Under the pieces are notes generated by a model that was not told the origin of the DNA, made no database searches, and saw nothing but the letters and a program-made list of their open reading frames with translations. The position numbers were made by a program, and so were the translations under genes. Below, one piece after another: positions 1 through 5,852 of a stretch of 7,383 nt of DNA (its first letter is position 1; each line of letters begins with the position of its first letter). The stretch spans positions 15,069 through 22,451 of the forward strand of contig DGQF01000045.1 of the NCBI GenBank assembly GCA_002389675.1, in the 5' to 3' direction. Source of the DNA: Gammaproteobacteria bacterium UBA4421 (GTDB taxonomy: Bacteria > Pseudomonadota > Gammaproteobacteria > Pseudomonadales > Azotimanducaceae).

Positions 1-1229
1 TCTTTACGGCTCAACATTAAATGATGCAGCGCGTCATCGAGCGCCTCTAAGTGACGAGCGCGCGCGATAAATATCGTTTCAGACGGGGTAACCCCCAAAA
101 TCTGCAAAATGCCATCTTTGAGCTGTTCTAAGCCTGACGATTGTTTTGCGGATATCCAAAATACAGGATACTCATTGATATGAGAATTTACTGGTCGATC
201 GGGACCTAAAAGGTCAACTTTATTCATTACAATAATGATAGGAATGTCAGGCTCTATAGAGATCAAAAGACCCGATATGTGTTTTTCCCATTCATCCGGT
301 GGTAGTTGATCAGCATCAATAATCACTAATATGAGATCGGCCAATTTTGCTTGCTTTATTGCCTTTGCGACGCCAATTTTTTCGATTTCATCATCGCTAT
401 CGCGCAACCCAGCGGTATCGACCAAACGCACCGCCATGCCTTTGACTAACAAATCTACTTTAAGCAGATCTCTGGTTGTTCCAGGAATGTCGGTAACAAT
501 GGCTGTTTCTTCGCCTGACAAACAGTTCAACAAACTGGATTTTCCTGCATTAGGTGCGCCAAGCATCGCAATCGCCGCACCATCATTAAGACGCTGCCCT
601 TGTTGGCATTCACGATATAAGTGCTCAAGCTGAGCAATCAATTGCGAAATTTTTTGTTCAAACTCAATGTCTTGTAAGAACTCAATATCTTCATCGGGAA
701 AATCTATACAAGCCTCTACCCGCATACGCAATTGTGCCGTGGATTCTGCTAATTGATTAATCTGCTGGGAAAAAACCCCTTGAAGCGAGCGCATGGCTGC
801 TTTTGACGCAGCAACCGATGTACTAGAAATTAAATCGGCAATTGCTTCTGCTTGAGTTAAATCTATTTTTCCGTTTAAAAAAGCGCGCTGACTAAATTCT
901 CCAGGCTGAGCGAGCCTGGCACCTTGATGACAGACGGTATCGAGTAACCGCTGCAGTACAACGGGGCTACCGTGGCCGTGAAATTCAACAACTTCTTCGC
1001 CCGTGAAAGACGCGCCATCTTGAAAAAATAAAACAATCCCCTGATCGATAACTTCATTTTGACTATAAAATTTGGTGTAAATAATTGTTTTGGGCAGCAA
1101 TTTTTTTTGACAAATGGTCTGTCCGATCACCTGAGCTCCGGCCCCTGAGACACGAACTATACCGACACCCCCTTGGCCAGCAGGTGTCGCAACGGCTGCA
1201 ATTACATCATCGGTAAGGCCAGCACTCAC
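1..1229 (-). CDS. mnmE: tRNA modification GTPase MnmE (TrmE), C-terminus cut by window edge
   Basis: With MnmG, this GTPase installs the C5 (carboxymethyl)aminomethyl group on wobble U34 of certain tRNAs, using a folate one-carbon donor. The frame is open from a GTG at 1227-1229 to the left edge, giving 409 codons against about 454 in E. coli. The missing tail would hold the C-terminal Cys motif. The N-terminal folate-binding domain (about 1-118) starts DDVIAAVATPAGQGGVGIVR. The G domain, inserted in the helical domain, shows G1 GAPNAGKS (224-231), G2 TDIPGTTRD (246-253 region), G3 DTAG (271-274), G4 NKVD (336-339) and G5 SAK (360-362). All are intact. The GTG is chosen because an in-frame stop (the yidC TAA) lies only three codons upstream and the N-terminus matches the family. 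No clear Shine-Dalgarno is visible. The 9-nt gap after yidC suggests translational coupling. Confidence 0.96.
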   Translation of the reverse strand, partial: MSAGLTDDVIAAVATPAGQGGVGIVRVSGAGAQVIGQTICQKKLLPKTIIYTKFYSQNEVIDQGIVLFFQDGASFTGEEVVEFHGHGSPVVLQRLLDTVCHQGARLAQPGEFSQRAFLNGKIDLTQAEAIADLISSTSVAASKAAMRSLQGVFSQQINQLAESTAQLRMRVEACIDFPDEDIEFLQDIEFEQKISQLIAQLEHLYRECQQGQRLNDGAAIAMLGAPNAGKSSLLNCLSGEETAIVTDIPGTTRDLLKVDLLVKGMAVRLVDTAGLRDSDDEIEKIGVAKAIKQAKLADLILVIIDADQLPPDEWEKHISGLLISIEPDIPIIIVMNKVDLLGPDRPVNSHINEYPVFWISAKQSSGLEQLKDGILQILGVTPSETIFIARARHLEALDDALHHLMLSRK

Positions 1230-1238
1230 GGCGGCACG

Positions 1239-2984
1239 TTATGATTTGGTTGGAAGGTTTTTCTCAACCTGTTTATATATATATTGTTGCTGAGCAATGG
1301 AAAGAACGTTATTCACCAGCCAATATAAAACCAGTCCGGCAGGGAAAAACAGAAATAAAACAGTGAACATAATGGGCATCATCTTCATCATTTTGATTTG
1401 CAGCGGGTCACCGACCTGAGGATTGAGCGTTTGCATCCAATACATGCTTGCCCCCATCAACAAGGGTAAAACAAAATAAGGGTCCATAACGGCAAGGTCG
1501 TCGATCCAGAAGAAGAAAGGCGCCTGGCGTAGCTCAACCGATTCAAATAACACCCAATAAAGCGCGATAAAAATAGGCATTGGCAAAATCATAGGTAAAC
1601 AACCACCGAGAGGATTCGCGCCCTCTTTTTTGTACAGCGCCATCATTTCTTTGGACAGTTTTTCCCGATCATTAGAGTAACGTTCCTGCAAACGTTTCAT
1701 TGCTGGCGCAACCCGTCGCATATTCGCCATCGATCGATAACCCGCCGCAGACAGCGGGAATAGAATTGTTTTAACGACAACCGTCAACAATATAATCGCA
1801 ACACCCCAATTACCCACGATGGCATAGAGCCAATCTAGCAAGTAAAACAGTGGTATCGCTACCCACCACAGGAACCCGTAATCCACGGTCAAATGCAAAT
1901 TTTCAGCAATTTCTTCTAACCGTTTCTGGTCTTTAGGACCCGCATAAAACTTTGCTTCCCAGACACCCGTTTCTCCGGGGTCTATTTCTTGTAAAACGCC
2001 TGTATACCCAAAAATATACGTACCATCGGCACTTTTGCGTCCACTAAAACGATTGAGTTGGTCAGCGGGTGCCACCCAAGCCGATAAGAAATAATGTTGT
2101 AAAAATGCAACCCATCCCCCCTGAATGGTGACGTCTAAGGGCCCATCATCATCAATATCATCAAAATCGACTTTTTGGTATCGGTCCTCGGGAGTAGTAA
2201 AAGCCGCCCCTAAATAAGGTTGCGGCCCCAAGGCCATCGTTTCTTCGTTAAGCGGTTCGCGAGTGTCTCTTTTAATTTGTGCATACATCGCTGCTTGCTT
2301 AGTTGCAGATGTGTTGTTCTCCAGGTGATATTCAACATCAATTAAGTAGTCGTCACCTCTAAAGCGAAATATTTTTTCGACTCGAGAGCCATTGAATTGG
2401 GCCGCTAATACCAATTCTTTTTCCGCGCCATCTTCAACATTGAGTTGAGTTGTCCGAGCGGTGTATACCGGTCGACCGTTTGAACTCGAATCGGGGCCGT
2501 CGGGTCCAATAAGGCCGCTTTGGGCAATATACGTTTGCGTAGGAGATCGTTCGAGCAGCAGATATGGTAAATCTGGCTGATCTAGCTGCACTGGAAACTT
2601 CGGTAGTTGAACCCTCACAATGTCTCCACCGACTAAATCGATCCAGACTTTCAGAGTAGGAGTGGTGATCTCTACCAGTTGAGATGAGGCATTTGCATTG
2701 GGTGATAACGCTTGAACAGACTTTTTAATTGCTGCGTTTACGACAGAGCTATCTGAAGGGATATCCGAATCAGCTTGATTAGATCCGGTTAAAGTCCCGA
2801 TTTCAGGTATTTGGTCTTCAGGTAAGGCTTCCGCAGAAGACCTCACCGTGGAAAGGGGTGCATCGCTGACTTGAAATGATTCCCGGGCATCTTGTGCGTC
2901 GGTGTTCCAAGCTAAGATCATCAAATAGCCAACCGCAGCAAGCGCTATGAGCAAGACAACTCTTTGGATTTCAGGGGGTAACAT
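1239..2984 (-). CDS. yidC: Membrane protein insertase YidC (Oxa1 family)
   Basis: Inner-membrane insertase that integrates and folds membrane proteins, alone or with SecYEG. The 581 residues are slightly longer than E. coli YidC (548). Visible layout: N-terminal transmembrane anchor (about 8-26), a Ser/Asp/Gln-rich linker (about 30-100), the periplasmic P1 beta domain (about 105-365), then the conserved five-helix core. The core shows GNWGVAI (391-397), the coiled cytoplasmic loop with YRSMANMRR (416-424), EMMALYKKEGANPLGGCLP (446-464), SVELRQAPF (482-490) and FFPAGLVLYW (546-555). The hydrophilic-groove Arg of E. coli (R366) aligns with Lys405 here, a substitution I recall from Pseudomonas YidC. 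The ATG has GGAG four bases upstream. The gene starts 12 nt after yidD and is followed 9 nt later by mnmE, consistent with one operon. The C-terminus ends in a short basic tail, as usual. Confidence 0.98.
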   Translation of the reverse strand: MLPPEIQRVVLLIALAAVGYLMILAWNTDAQDARESFQVSDAPLSTVRSSAEALPEDQIPEIGTLTGSNQADSDIPSDSSVVNAAIKKSVQALSPNANASSQLVEITTPTLKVWIDLVGGDIVRVQLPKFPVQLDQPDLPYLLLERSPTQTYIAQSGLIGPDGPDSSSNGRPVYTARTTQLNVEDGAEKELVLAAQFNGSRVEKIFRFRGDDYLIDVEYHLENNTSATKQAAMYAQIKRDTREPLNEETMALGPQPYLGAAFTTPEDRYQKVDFDDIDDDGPLDVTIQGGWVAFLQHYFLSAWVAPADQLNRFSGRKSADGTYIFGYTGVLQEIDPGETGVWEAKFYAGPKDQKRLEEIAENLHLTVDYGFLWWVAIPLFYLLDWLYAIVGNWGVAIILLTVVVKTILFPLSAAGYRSMANMRRVAPAMKRLQERYSNDREKLSKEMMALYKKEGANPLGGCLPMILPMPIFIALYWVLFESVELRQAPFFFWIDDLAVMDPYFVLPLLMGASMYWMQTLNPQVGDPLQIKMMKMMPIMFTVLFLFFPAGLVLYWLVNNVLSIAQQQYIYKQVEKNLPTKS

Positions 2985-2996
2985 GAGACTCCGACT

Positions 2997-3389
2997 TTAA
3001 CGTTGATGAATGGAGTTAGAAGTACTGGAATTAATTCCGTCAGATAACTGTGAATTGACACTTTGCTCAACAAGCAGCCGATCATTAACCGGCACTAGAT
3101 CTACACCACCTGAATGAAACGGGTGACACTTGCTGATGCGGCGTAATCCTAACCATACGCCCTTTGTTGTCCCAAATCGGGAAATTGCCTCAAACGTATA
3201 ATGCGAACACGTGGGGTAAAACCGACACTGGCGGCCAATCCAAACACTCAGTGTTACCTGATAAACGCGGATTAATCCCAATGCAATGGTTTTTGTGTAA
3301 TGACTAATTATTCTTGTAGTTGGATTGTTCATTATCCAACCCAAGATTCGTGTGTTTTTGATTTTTCTATCAACAACGCACTGTTGCAT
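2997..3389 (-). CDS. yidD: YidD family membrane-protein insertion efficiency factor
   Basis: Small membrane-associated protein that assists YidC-dependent insertion; its mechanism is poorly defined. The core is unmistakable: LIRVYQ (39-44), then [19 protein letters not shown] with the paired Cys of the family, [19 protein letters not shown] and DLVPV. The longest frame is 130 aa, whereas E. coli YidD is 85 aa. Two regions account for the excess. One is 19 residues ahead of an internal ATG at 3330-3332. The other is a Ser/Asn/Gln-rich tail of about 30 residues after the DLVPVND segment. The internal ATG (111 aa product) places the start at a family-like distance from the conserved core, so it may be the real one. 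Neither ATG has a convincing Shine-Dalgarno, so the outer frame is given here. The gene lies 36 nt after rnpA and 12 nt before yidC, the usual order. Confidence 0.93.
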   Translation of the reverse strand: MQQCVVDRKIKNTRILGWIMNNPTTRIISHYTKTIALGLIRVYQVTLSVWIGRQCRFYPTCSHYTFEAISRFGTTKGVWLGLRRISKCHPFHSGGVDLVPVNDRLLVEQSVNSQLSDGINSSTSNSIHQR

Positions 3390-3425
3390 TCTTTTGAAAA
3401 TATAACGCTTAGCATGAGTATTGGC

Positions 3426-3782
3426 CTAGACGCCTGGCACCTTGTTTACCTTCTTCATTCGTTTAAAGCAGTTGAGTAAACAAATCTTGAGTTTTTCATC
3501 GGAGATAGGTCTAAAAATTTGCACAACGATATCAAGTTGTTGTATCTCGTGCGAATGCTTCCTAAAAGATTCACGGATAATTCTTTTAAGTCGATTGCGC
3601 CGGCATGCTTTAGGATTACCACGTTTGCTAACTACTAGACCCAGTCGTGCTTGAGGGTAGTTTGAGGCTATCGCCCTAACTCGGATACCCTGGTCAGATA
3701 AGTTGAATTCGTGACTACGGAAAACCGCCGTAAACTCTTCTGATTTGAGTAGCCGAGCAGAGCGTGGAAATGATGCTTCCAA
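3426..3782 (-). CDS. rnpA: Ribonuclease P protein component
   Basis: Basic protein subunit that binds the RNase P RNA and helps it cleave 5' leaders from pre-tRNAs. The product is 118 aa, close to the E. coli length of 119. The N-terminus FPRSARLLKSEEFTAVF matches the family opening. The central part is LGLVVSKRGNPKACRRNRLK followed by RIIRESFR, which contains the RNR signature helix (RRNRLKR, about 61-67) that contacts the RNA. The start is a TTG at 3780-3782. It is chosen because the conserved FPR..RLL block lies only a few residues downstream and no ATG or GTG occurs in frame between it and the upstream stop. No strong Shine-Dalgarno is visible. The gene follows rpmH by 46 nt, the standard pairing, and is probably cotranscribed from the rpmH promoter. 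It ends 36 nt before the outer yidD start. Confidence 0.96.
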   Translation of the reverse strand: MEASFPRSARLLKSEEFTAVFRSHEFNLSDQGIRVRAIASNYPQARLGLVVSKRGNPKACRRNRLKRIIRESFRKHSHEIQQLDIVVQIFRPISDEKLKICLLNCFKRMKKVNKVPGV

Positions 3783-3828
3783 ACTTGCAGCCGGCGTCAG
3801 GGCGTGCAGTATATCGCGTATCGACGAG

Positions 3829-3963
3829 TCAAACCGTCAATCGTTTACGTCCTTTTGCGCGGCGAGCGTTTAGTACTTGTCTACCAGCTTTTGTAGCCAT
3901 TCGTGATCTGAAGCCGTGAGTGCGCTTTCTTTTGATTGTACTGGGTTGAAAAGTGCGTTTCAT
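3829..3963 (-). CDS. rpmH: 50S ribosomal protein L34
   Basis: Very small, highly basic protein of the large ribosomal subunit. Translating the minus strand from the ATG at 3961-3963 gives 44 residues ending at a TGA at 3829-3831. It starts [20 protein letters not shown], continues [20 protein letters not shown], and closes RLTV, a textbook L34 at the usual length. It is the first gene of the leftward operon and borders the origin. A strong promoter (TTGACA, 17 bp, TAGAAT) sits at 4000-4028 on the same strand and leaves a leader of about 30 nt. The ribosome-binding site is weak by eye. The only purine run near the ATG (AGAG) lies in a small hairpin-capable repeat at 3967-3977. The gene is short enough to be missed by length-filtered gene calls. 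Confidence 0.98.
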   Translation of the reverse strand: MKRTFQPSTIKRKRTHGFRSRMATKAGRQVLNARRAKGRKRLTV

Positions 3964-3999
3964 AGCAGAGTGACTCTAGGGGCGGAAAATCGGGCAGCG

Positions 4000-4028
4000 A
4001 TTCTAAGAATGATGTGCGCGTGTGTCAA
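4000..4028 (-). promoter_or_regulatory. sigma70 promoter of the rpmH-rnpA-yidD-yidC-mnmE operon
   Basis: On the minus strand, TTGACA (4023-4028, perfect -35) is followed by a 17-base spacer and TAGAAT (4000-4005, one mismatch from TATAAT). This predicts a start near 3993 and a leader of about 30 nt before rpmH. The bases upstream of the -35 (4029-4056) are almost all A and T, like an UP element, which would suit a highly expressed ribosomal-protein gene. The promoter overlaps the candidate unwinding region of oriC. Confidence 0.85.
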
Positions 4029-4076
4029 ATAATAAAAGTTTTATATATTGAATATGACTTGTTGTTACTTGTTATG
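4026..4076. other. AT-rich candidate DNA unwinding element
   Basis: The stretch 4026-4056 has only about three G or C bases in its A/T run. It is followed by an imperfect tandem 10-mer, ACTTGTTGTT (4057-4066) and ACTTGTTATG (4067-4076), matching at 8 of 10 positions. AT-rich repeats beside DnaA boxes are where origins typically melt. The assignment is inferred from composition and position. The same DNA may instead serve mainly as the UP element of the rpmH promoter, or do both. Confidence 0.5.
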
Positions 4077-4143
4077 CGGAGAACGATCAGGGGATAACAC
4101 CGCGATACGAAGCTATGGATGTTGTCTTAGGCTCGCGAGTTGT

Positions 4144-4152
4144 TGTGGAGAA
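4144..4152 (-). promoter_or_regulatory. DnaA box, 8/9 match
   Basis: The minus strand reads TTCTCCACA, one mismatch (position 3) from TTATCCACA. It lies 44 bp from the perfect box at 4188-4196, close to four helical turns, and is in the same orientation. It is the box of the cluster nearest the AT-rich element. Confidence 0.55.
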
Positions 4153-4187
4153 TGCCAGTTTAAAAGCAGGGATAAATTTATTAAGTG

Positions 4188-4196
4188 TGTGGATAA
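4188..4196 (-). promoter_or_regulatory. DnaA box, perfect consensus
   Basis: The plus strand reads TGTGGATAA, so the minus strand is TTATCCACA, the high-affinity E. coli R1/R4-type sequence. It forms the left arm of a 12-bp inverted repeat with the box at 4212-4220. Confidence 0.92.
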
Positions 4197-4201
4197 CTTT
4201 T

Positions 4202-4210
4202 GGTGTATAA
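4202..4210 (-). promoter_or_regulatory. DnaA box, 8/9 match
   Basis: The minus strand reads TTATACACC, matching TTATNCACA except at the last base. It sits between the two perfect boxes of the inverted repeat, abutting the right-hand one. Confidence 0.5.
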
Positions 4211-4211
4211 G

Positions 4212-4220
4212 TTATCCACA
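4212..4220 (+). promoter_or_regulatory. DnaA box, perfect consensus
   Basis: The plus strand reads TTATCCACA. It is the right arm of the inverted pair and points toward dnaA. It lies 24 bp (start to start) from the opposing perfect box. Confidence 0.92.
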
Positions 4221-4234
4221 GGTTGTTCTCAAAC

Positions 4235-4243
4235 TTTTACACA
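4235..4243 (+). promoter_or_regulatory. DnaA box, 8/9 match
   Basis: The sequence TTTTACACA differs from TTATNCACA only at position 3. It is in the same orientation as the perfect box 23 bp upstream. It is the rightmost supportable box and the nearest to the putative dnaA promoter, so it could also take part in autoregulation. Confidence 0.5.
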
Positions 4244-4274
4244 ATGGTACAAACAATATTGCTAAATGTTTGAC

Positions 4275-4315
4275 TTGATTTCGTGCGTAAGCACTTGAAT
4301 ATATTAGGGTAAAAT
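4275..4315 (+). promoter_or_regulatory. Weak candidate dnaA promoter
   Basis: TTGATT (4275-4280) is followed 19 bases later by TATATT (4300-4305). A second -10-like TAAAAT sits at 4310-4315 without a good -35. A short dyad GTGC-GTAA-GCAC (4283-4294) lies in the spacer. The spacing is suboptimal, and I found no better pair between the DnaA boxes and dnaA. If real, it would give a leader of roughly 190 nt. Confidence 0.28.
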
Positions 4316-4492
4316 ATGGGCGTGATTTTTGTTGAATCAATGGATATCTATTTTAGATGCTTGGGCTTAAATTACGGCTTCTAGAGCCCGGTTTGCGATC
4401 CGGCGGTGTGATATCCCGGGTTTAGGCGATAGGTGGGTGGCGGGATAATAATAATATCGATTTAACGAACGATTGGTGCGGCTGTTAAGCTT

Positions 4493-4498
4493 GGGGGA
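4493..4498 (+). promoter_or_regulatory. Ribosome-binding site deciding the dnaA start
   Basis: GGGGGA ends four bases before the TTG at 4503-4505. It is the only good Shine-Dalgarno near the 5' end of the frame. The further-upstream TTG (4473) and GTG (4476) have none. It therefore supports a 444-residue DnaA. Confidence 0.75.
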
Positions 4499-4502
4499 AT
4501 TC

Positions 4503-5837
4503 TTGATTCAAAATGTATGGCAACACTGCCTTAGGGAGCTCTCAGATGAGATTCCCAGTGATGAATTTGAAACATACATAAAACCTCTGCAGGTGGTTTT
4601 TGAAGAAGAAACTATCCAGTTGTACGCGCCGAACATTTACGTTGAGCGTGAAGTAAGTAAAGCTTATTTATCTCGGATAACTGATTTAATCAGCAGGGCG
4701 CAAGGCGCGGATGAAACATTAAATATCATGGTCGGCGTGGGGCATCGCCCCGCCTTAGAACCAGTTAGAGCTGGATCACAGCCTGAAATGTTAAAAAACG
4801 GCGATGTTGCCAATAAAGCTAACAACCTAAATAAAGATTTTTTACTCGAGACGTATGTCGAGGGTAAATCAAACGAGCTGGCTAAGGCGGCCGCGTCTCA
4901 GGTGGCAAGCCACTCTGGCGTAGCTTATAACCCACTGCTGCTTTATGGCGGCGTAGGCTTGGGTAAAACCCATCTCATGCAGGCCGTTGGAAACGAAATA
5001 TTAAAAACCAATCCGGCAGCGAAAGTTCTTTATTTGCATTCTCAGCGGTTTGTTCAGGATATGGTAAAGGCCTTACAGCAGGGAACGATGCAACAATTTA
5101 TGTCCTATTATCGGAACATAGACGTTCTTTTAATAGACGATATTCAGTTCTTTGCTAAGAAGCTCCGTTCCCAAGAGGAATTTTTTCACGTTTTCAACGC
5201 GCTGTTAGAAAATGGTCACCAAATGGTACTGACCTGTGATAAATACCCTCGGGAGATAGACGGTCTGGAAGATCGACTCAAGTCGAGATTTGTATGGGGG
5301 TTGACGGTGGAGGTTGAGCCTCCAGACCTAGAGACGCGGGTAGCCATTTTGTTGAAGAAGGCAGAGGCCGACGAGGTGTTGTTGGAACCTAGCGTCGCGT
5401 TTTTTATCGCTGAGCGGATCCGTTCAAACGTACGTGAGCTAGAGGGTGCACTTCGTAGAGTGGTAGCCAATGCTAGATTTACCGGGGTCCGGATCAGCGT
5501 TGAACAAGTAAAAATAGCGTTACGCGATTTATTTGTCATTCAAGATCGGCAAATATCGATTGATAACATTCAGAAGGCAGTGGCGGCCTATTATAAGATT
5601 AAGGTTTCTGATTTGCTGTCTAAACGCAGGACGAGGAGTATTGCCAGGCCAAGGCAATTGGCGATGGCATTAGCGAAGGAATTTACAAGCCATTCACTGC
5701 CTGAGATAGGGGAAGCGTTTGGTGGTAGGGACCATACAACGGTATTACACGGCTGTCGCAAAGTGGCCGAGTTGCGCGAAGTCAGTATGGATATTGCTGA
5801 AGATTATAAGAATCTTAGTAGAACACTAGGTGGCTAG
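4503..5837 (+). CDS. dnaA: Chromosomal replication initiator protein DnaA
   Basis: AAA+ ATPase that binds DnaA boxes, melts the origin and loads the helicase. With a TTG start at 4503 it has 444 aa. Domain I opens [19 protein letters not shown], aligning with the E. coli LWQQCLARLQDELP start. The domain II linker is short (about 80-110). Domain III shows Walker [10 protein letters not shown] (149-157), Walker B LLIDD (209-213), sensor 1 TCD (244-246), the arginine-finger segment DRLKSRF (Arg262) and sensor 2 [11 protein letters not shown] (Arg311). Domain IV has [13 protein letters not shown] and the DnaA-box signature [10 protein letters not shown] (407-416). All key residues are present. 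The frame stays open to 4473, but the extra ten residues are unlike the family and lack a ribosome-binding site. Nearby DnaA boxes suggest autoregulation. dnaN follows after 15 nt. Confidence 0.97.
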   Translation: MIQNVWQHCLRELSDEIPSDEFETYIKPLQVVFEEETIQLYAPNIYVEREVSKAYLSRITDLISRAQGADETLNIMVGVGHRPALEPVRAGSQPEMLKNGDVANKANNLNKDFLLETYVEGKSNELAKAAASQVASHSGVAYNPLLLYGGVGLGKTHLMQAVGNEILKTNPAAKVLYLHSQRFVQDMVKALQQGTMQQFMSYYRNIDVLLIDDIQFFAKKLRSQEEFFHVFNALLENGHQMVLTCDKYPREIDGLEDRLKSRFVWGLTVEVEPPDLETRVAILLKKAEADEVLLEPSVAFFIAERIRSNVRELEGALRRVVANARFTGVRISVEQVKIALRDLFVIQDRQISIDNIQKAVAAYYKIKVSDLLSKRRTRSIARPRQLAMALAKEFTSHSLPEIGEAFGGRDHTTVLHGCRKVAELREVSMDIAEDYKNLSRTLGG

Positions 5838-5852
5838 GCGGCAGGATAGATA

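Larger units (their letters stand above)
4188..4220. repeat. 12-bp inverted repeat containing two DnaA boxes
   Basis: TGTGGATAACTT (4188-4199) and AAGTTATCCACA (4209-4220) are exact reverse complements separated by 9 bp. The symmetry extends three bases beyond each 9-mer box on the inner side and stops at its outer edge. A further one-mismatch box (4202-4210) lies in the spacer and partly overlaps the right arm. Confidence 0.95.
3964..4502. other. oriC: Chromosomal replication origin region (oriC), rpmH-dnaA intergenic
   Basis: This is a 539-base non-coding gap between divergent rpmH and dnaA, the position of oriC in Pseudomonas-type gammaproteobacteria. It contains two perfect DnaA boxes and three with a single mismatch between 4144 and 4243. 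A strongly AT-rich stretch with a tandem 10-mer lies at 4026-4076. Leftward and weak rightward promoter candidates are present, as is a G-rich tract near dnaA. Origin function is inferred from the box cluster, the AT-rich element and gene context. Only two GATC sites (4085, 4397) occur, so the Dam/SeqA-rich pattern of E. coli oriC is absent. The region 4244-4490 holds no further box that I can support. Confidence 0.88.

Noticed and set aside
331..633. A 100-codon plus-strand frame opposite mnmE
   Set aside because: It lies wholly antisense to the conserved MnmE G domain, has no ribosome-binding site and matches no family I recognise.
875..1057. A 60-codon minus-strand frame that could suggest a broken mnmE
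   Set aside because: It is a different reading frame inside mnmE. The true mnmE frame reads without interruption from 1229 to the left edge with all GTPase motifs intact, so there is no frameshift.
3442..3654. A 70-codon plus-strand frame opposite rnpA
   Set aside because: It is the antisense shadow of the conserved RNase P protein gene.
4048..4278. Open frame of 76 codons on the plus strand within the origin region
   Set aside because: It runs through all the DnaA boxes, has no ribosome-binding site, has an odd Cys-rich composition and resembles no known family. It is a chance frame in regulatory DNA.
4335..4347. Possible IHF site (AATCAA, four bases, TAT)
   Set aside because: The final triplet does not match the TTR of the IHF consensus, and such partial matches are common in AT-rich DNA.
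4363..4389. Hairpin candidate GGGCT...AGCCC in the dnaA leader, considered as a terminator
   Set aside because: The stem is only 5 bp with a 17-base loop, a competing 4-bp stem (4376-4388) overlaps it, and no T run follows. It is too weak to call.
5216..5539. A 107-codon minus-strand frame opposite dnaA
   Set aside because: It is antisense to the DnaA AAA+ domain, whose plus-strand frame is fully conserved.
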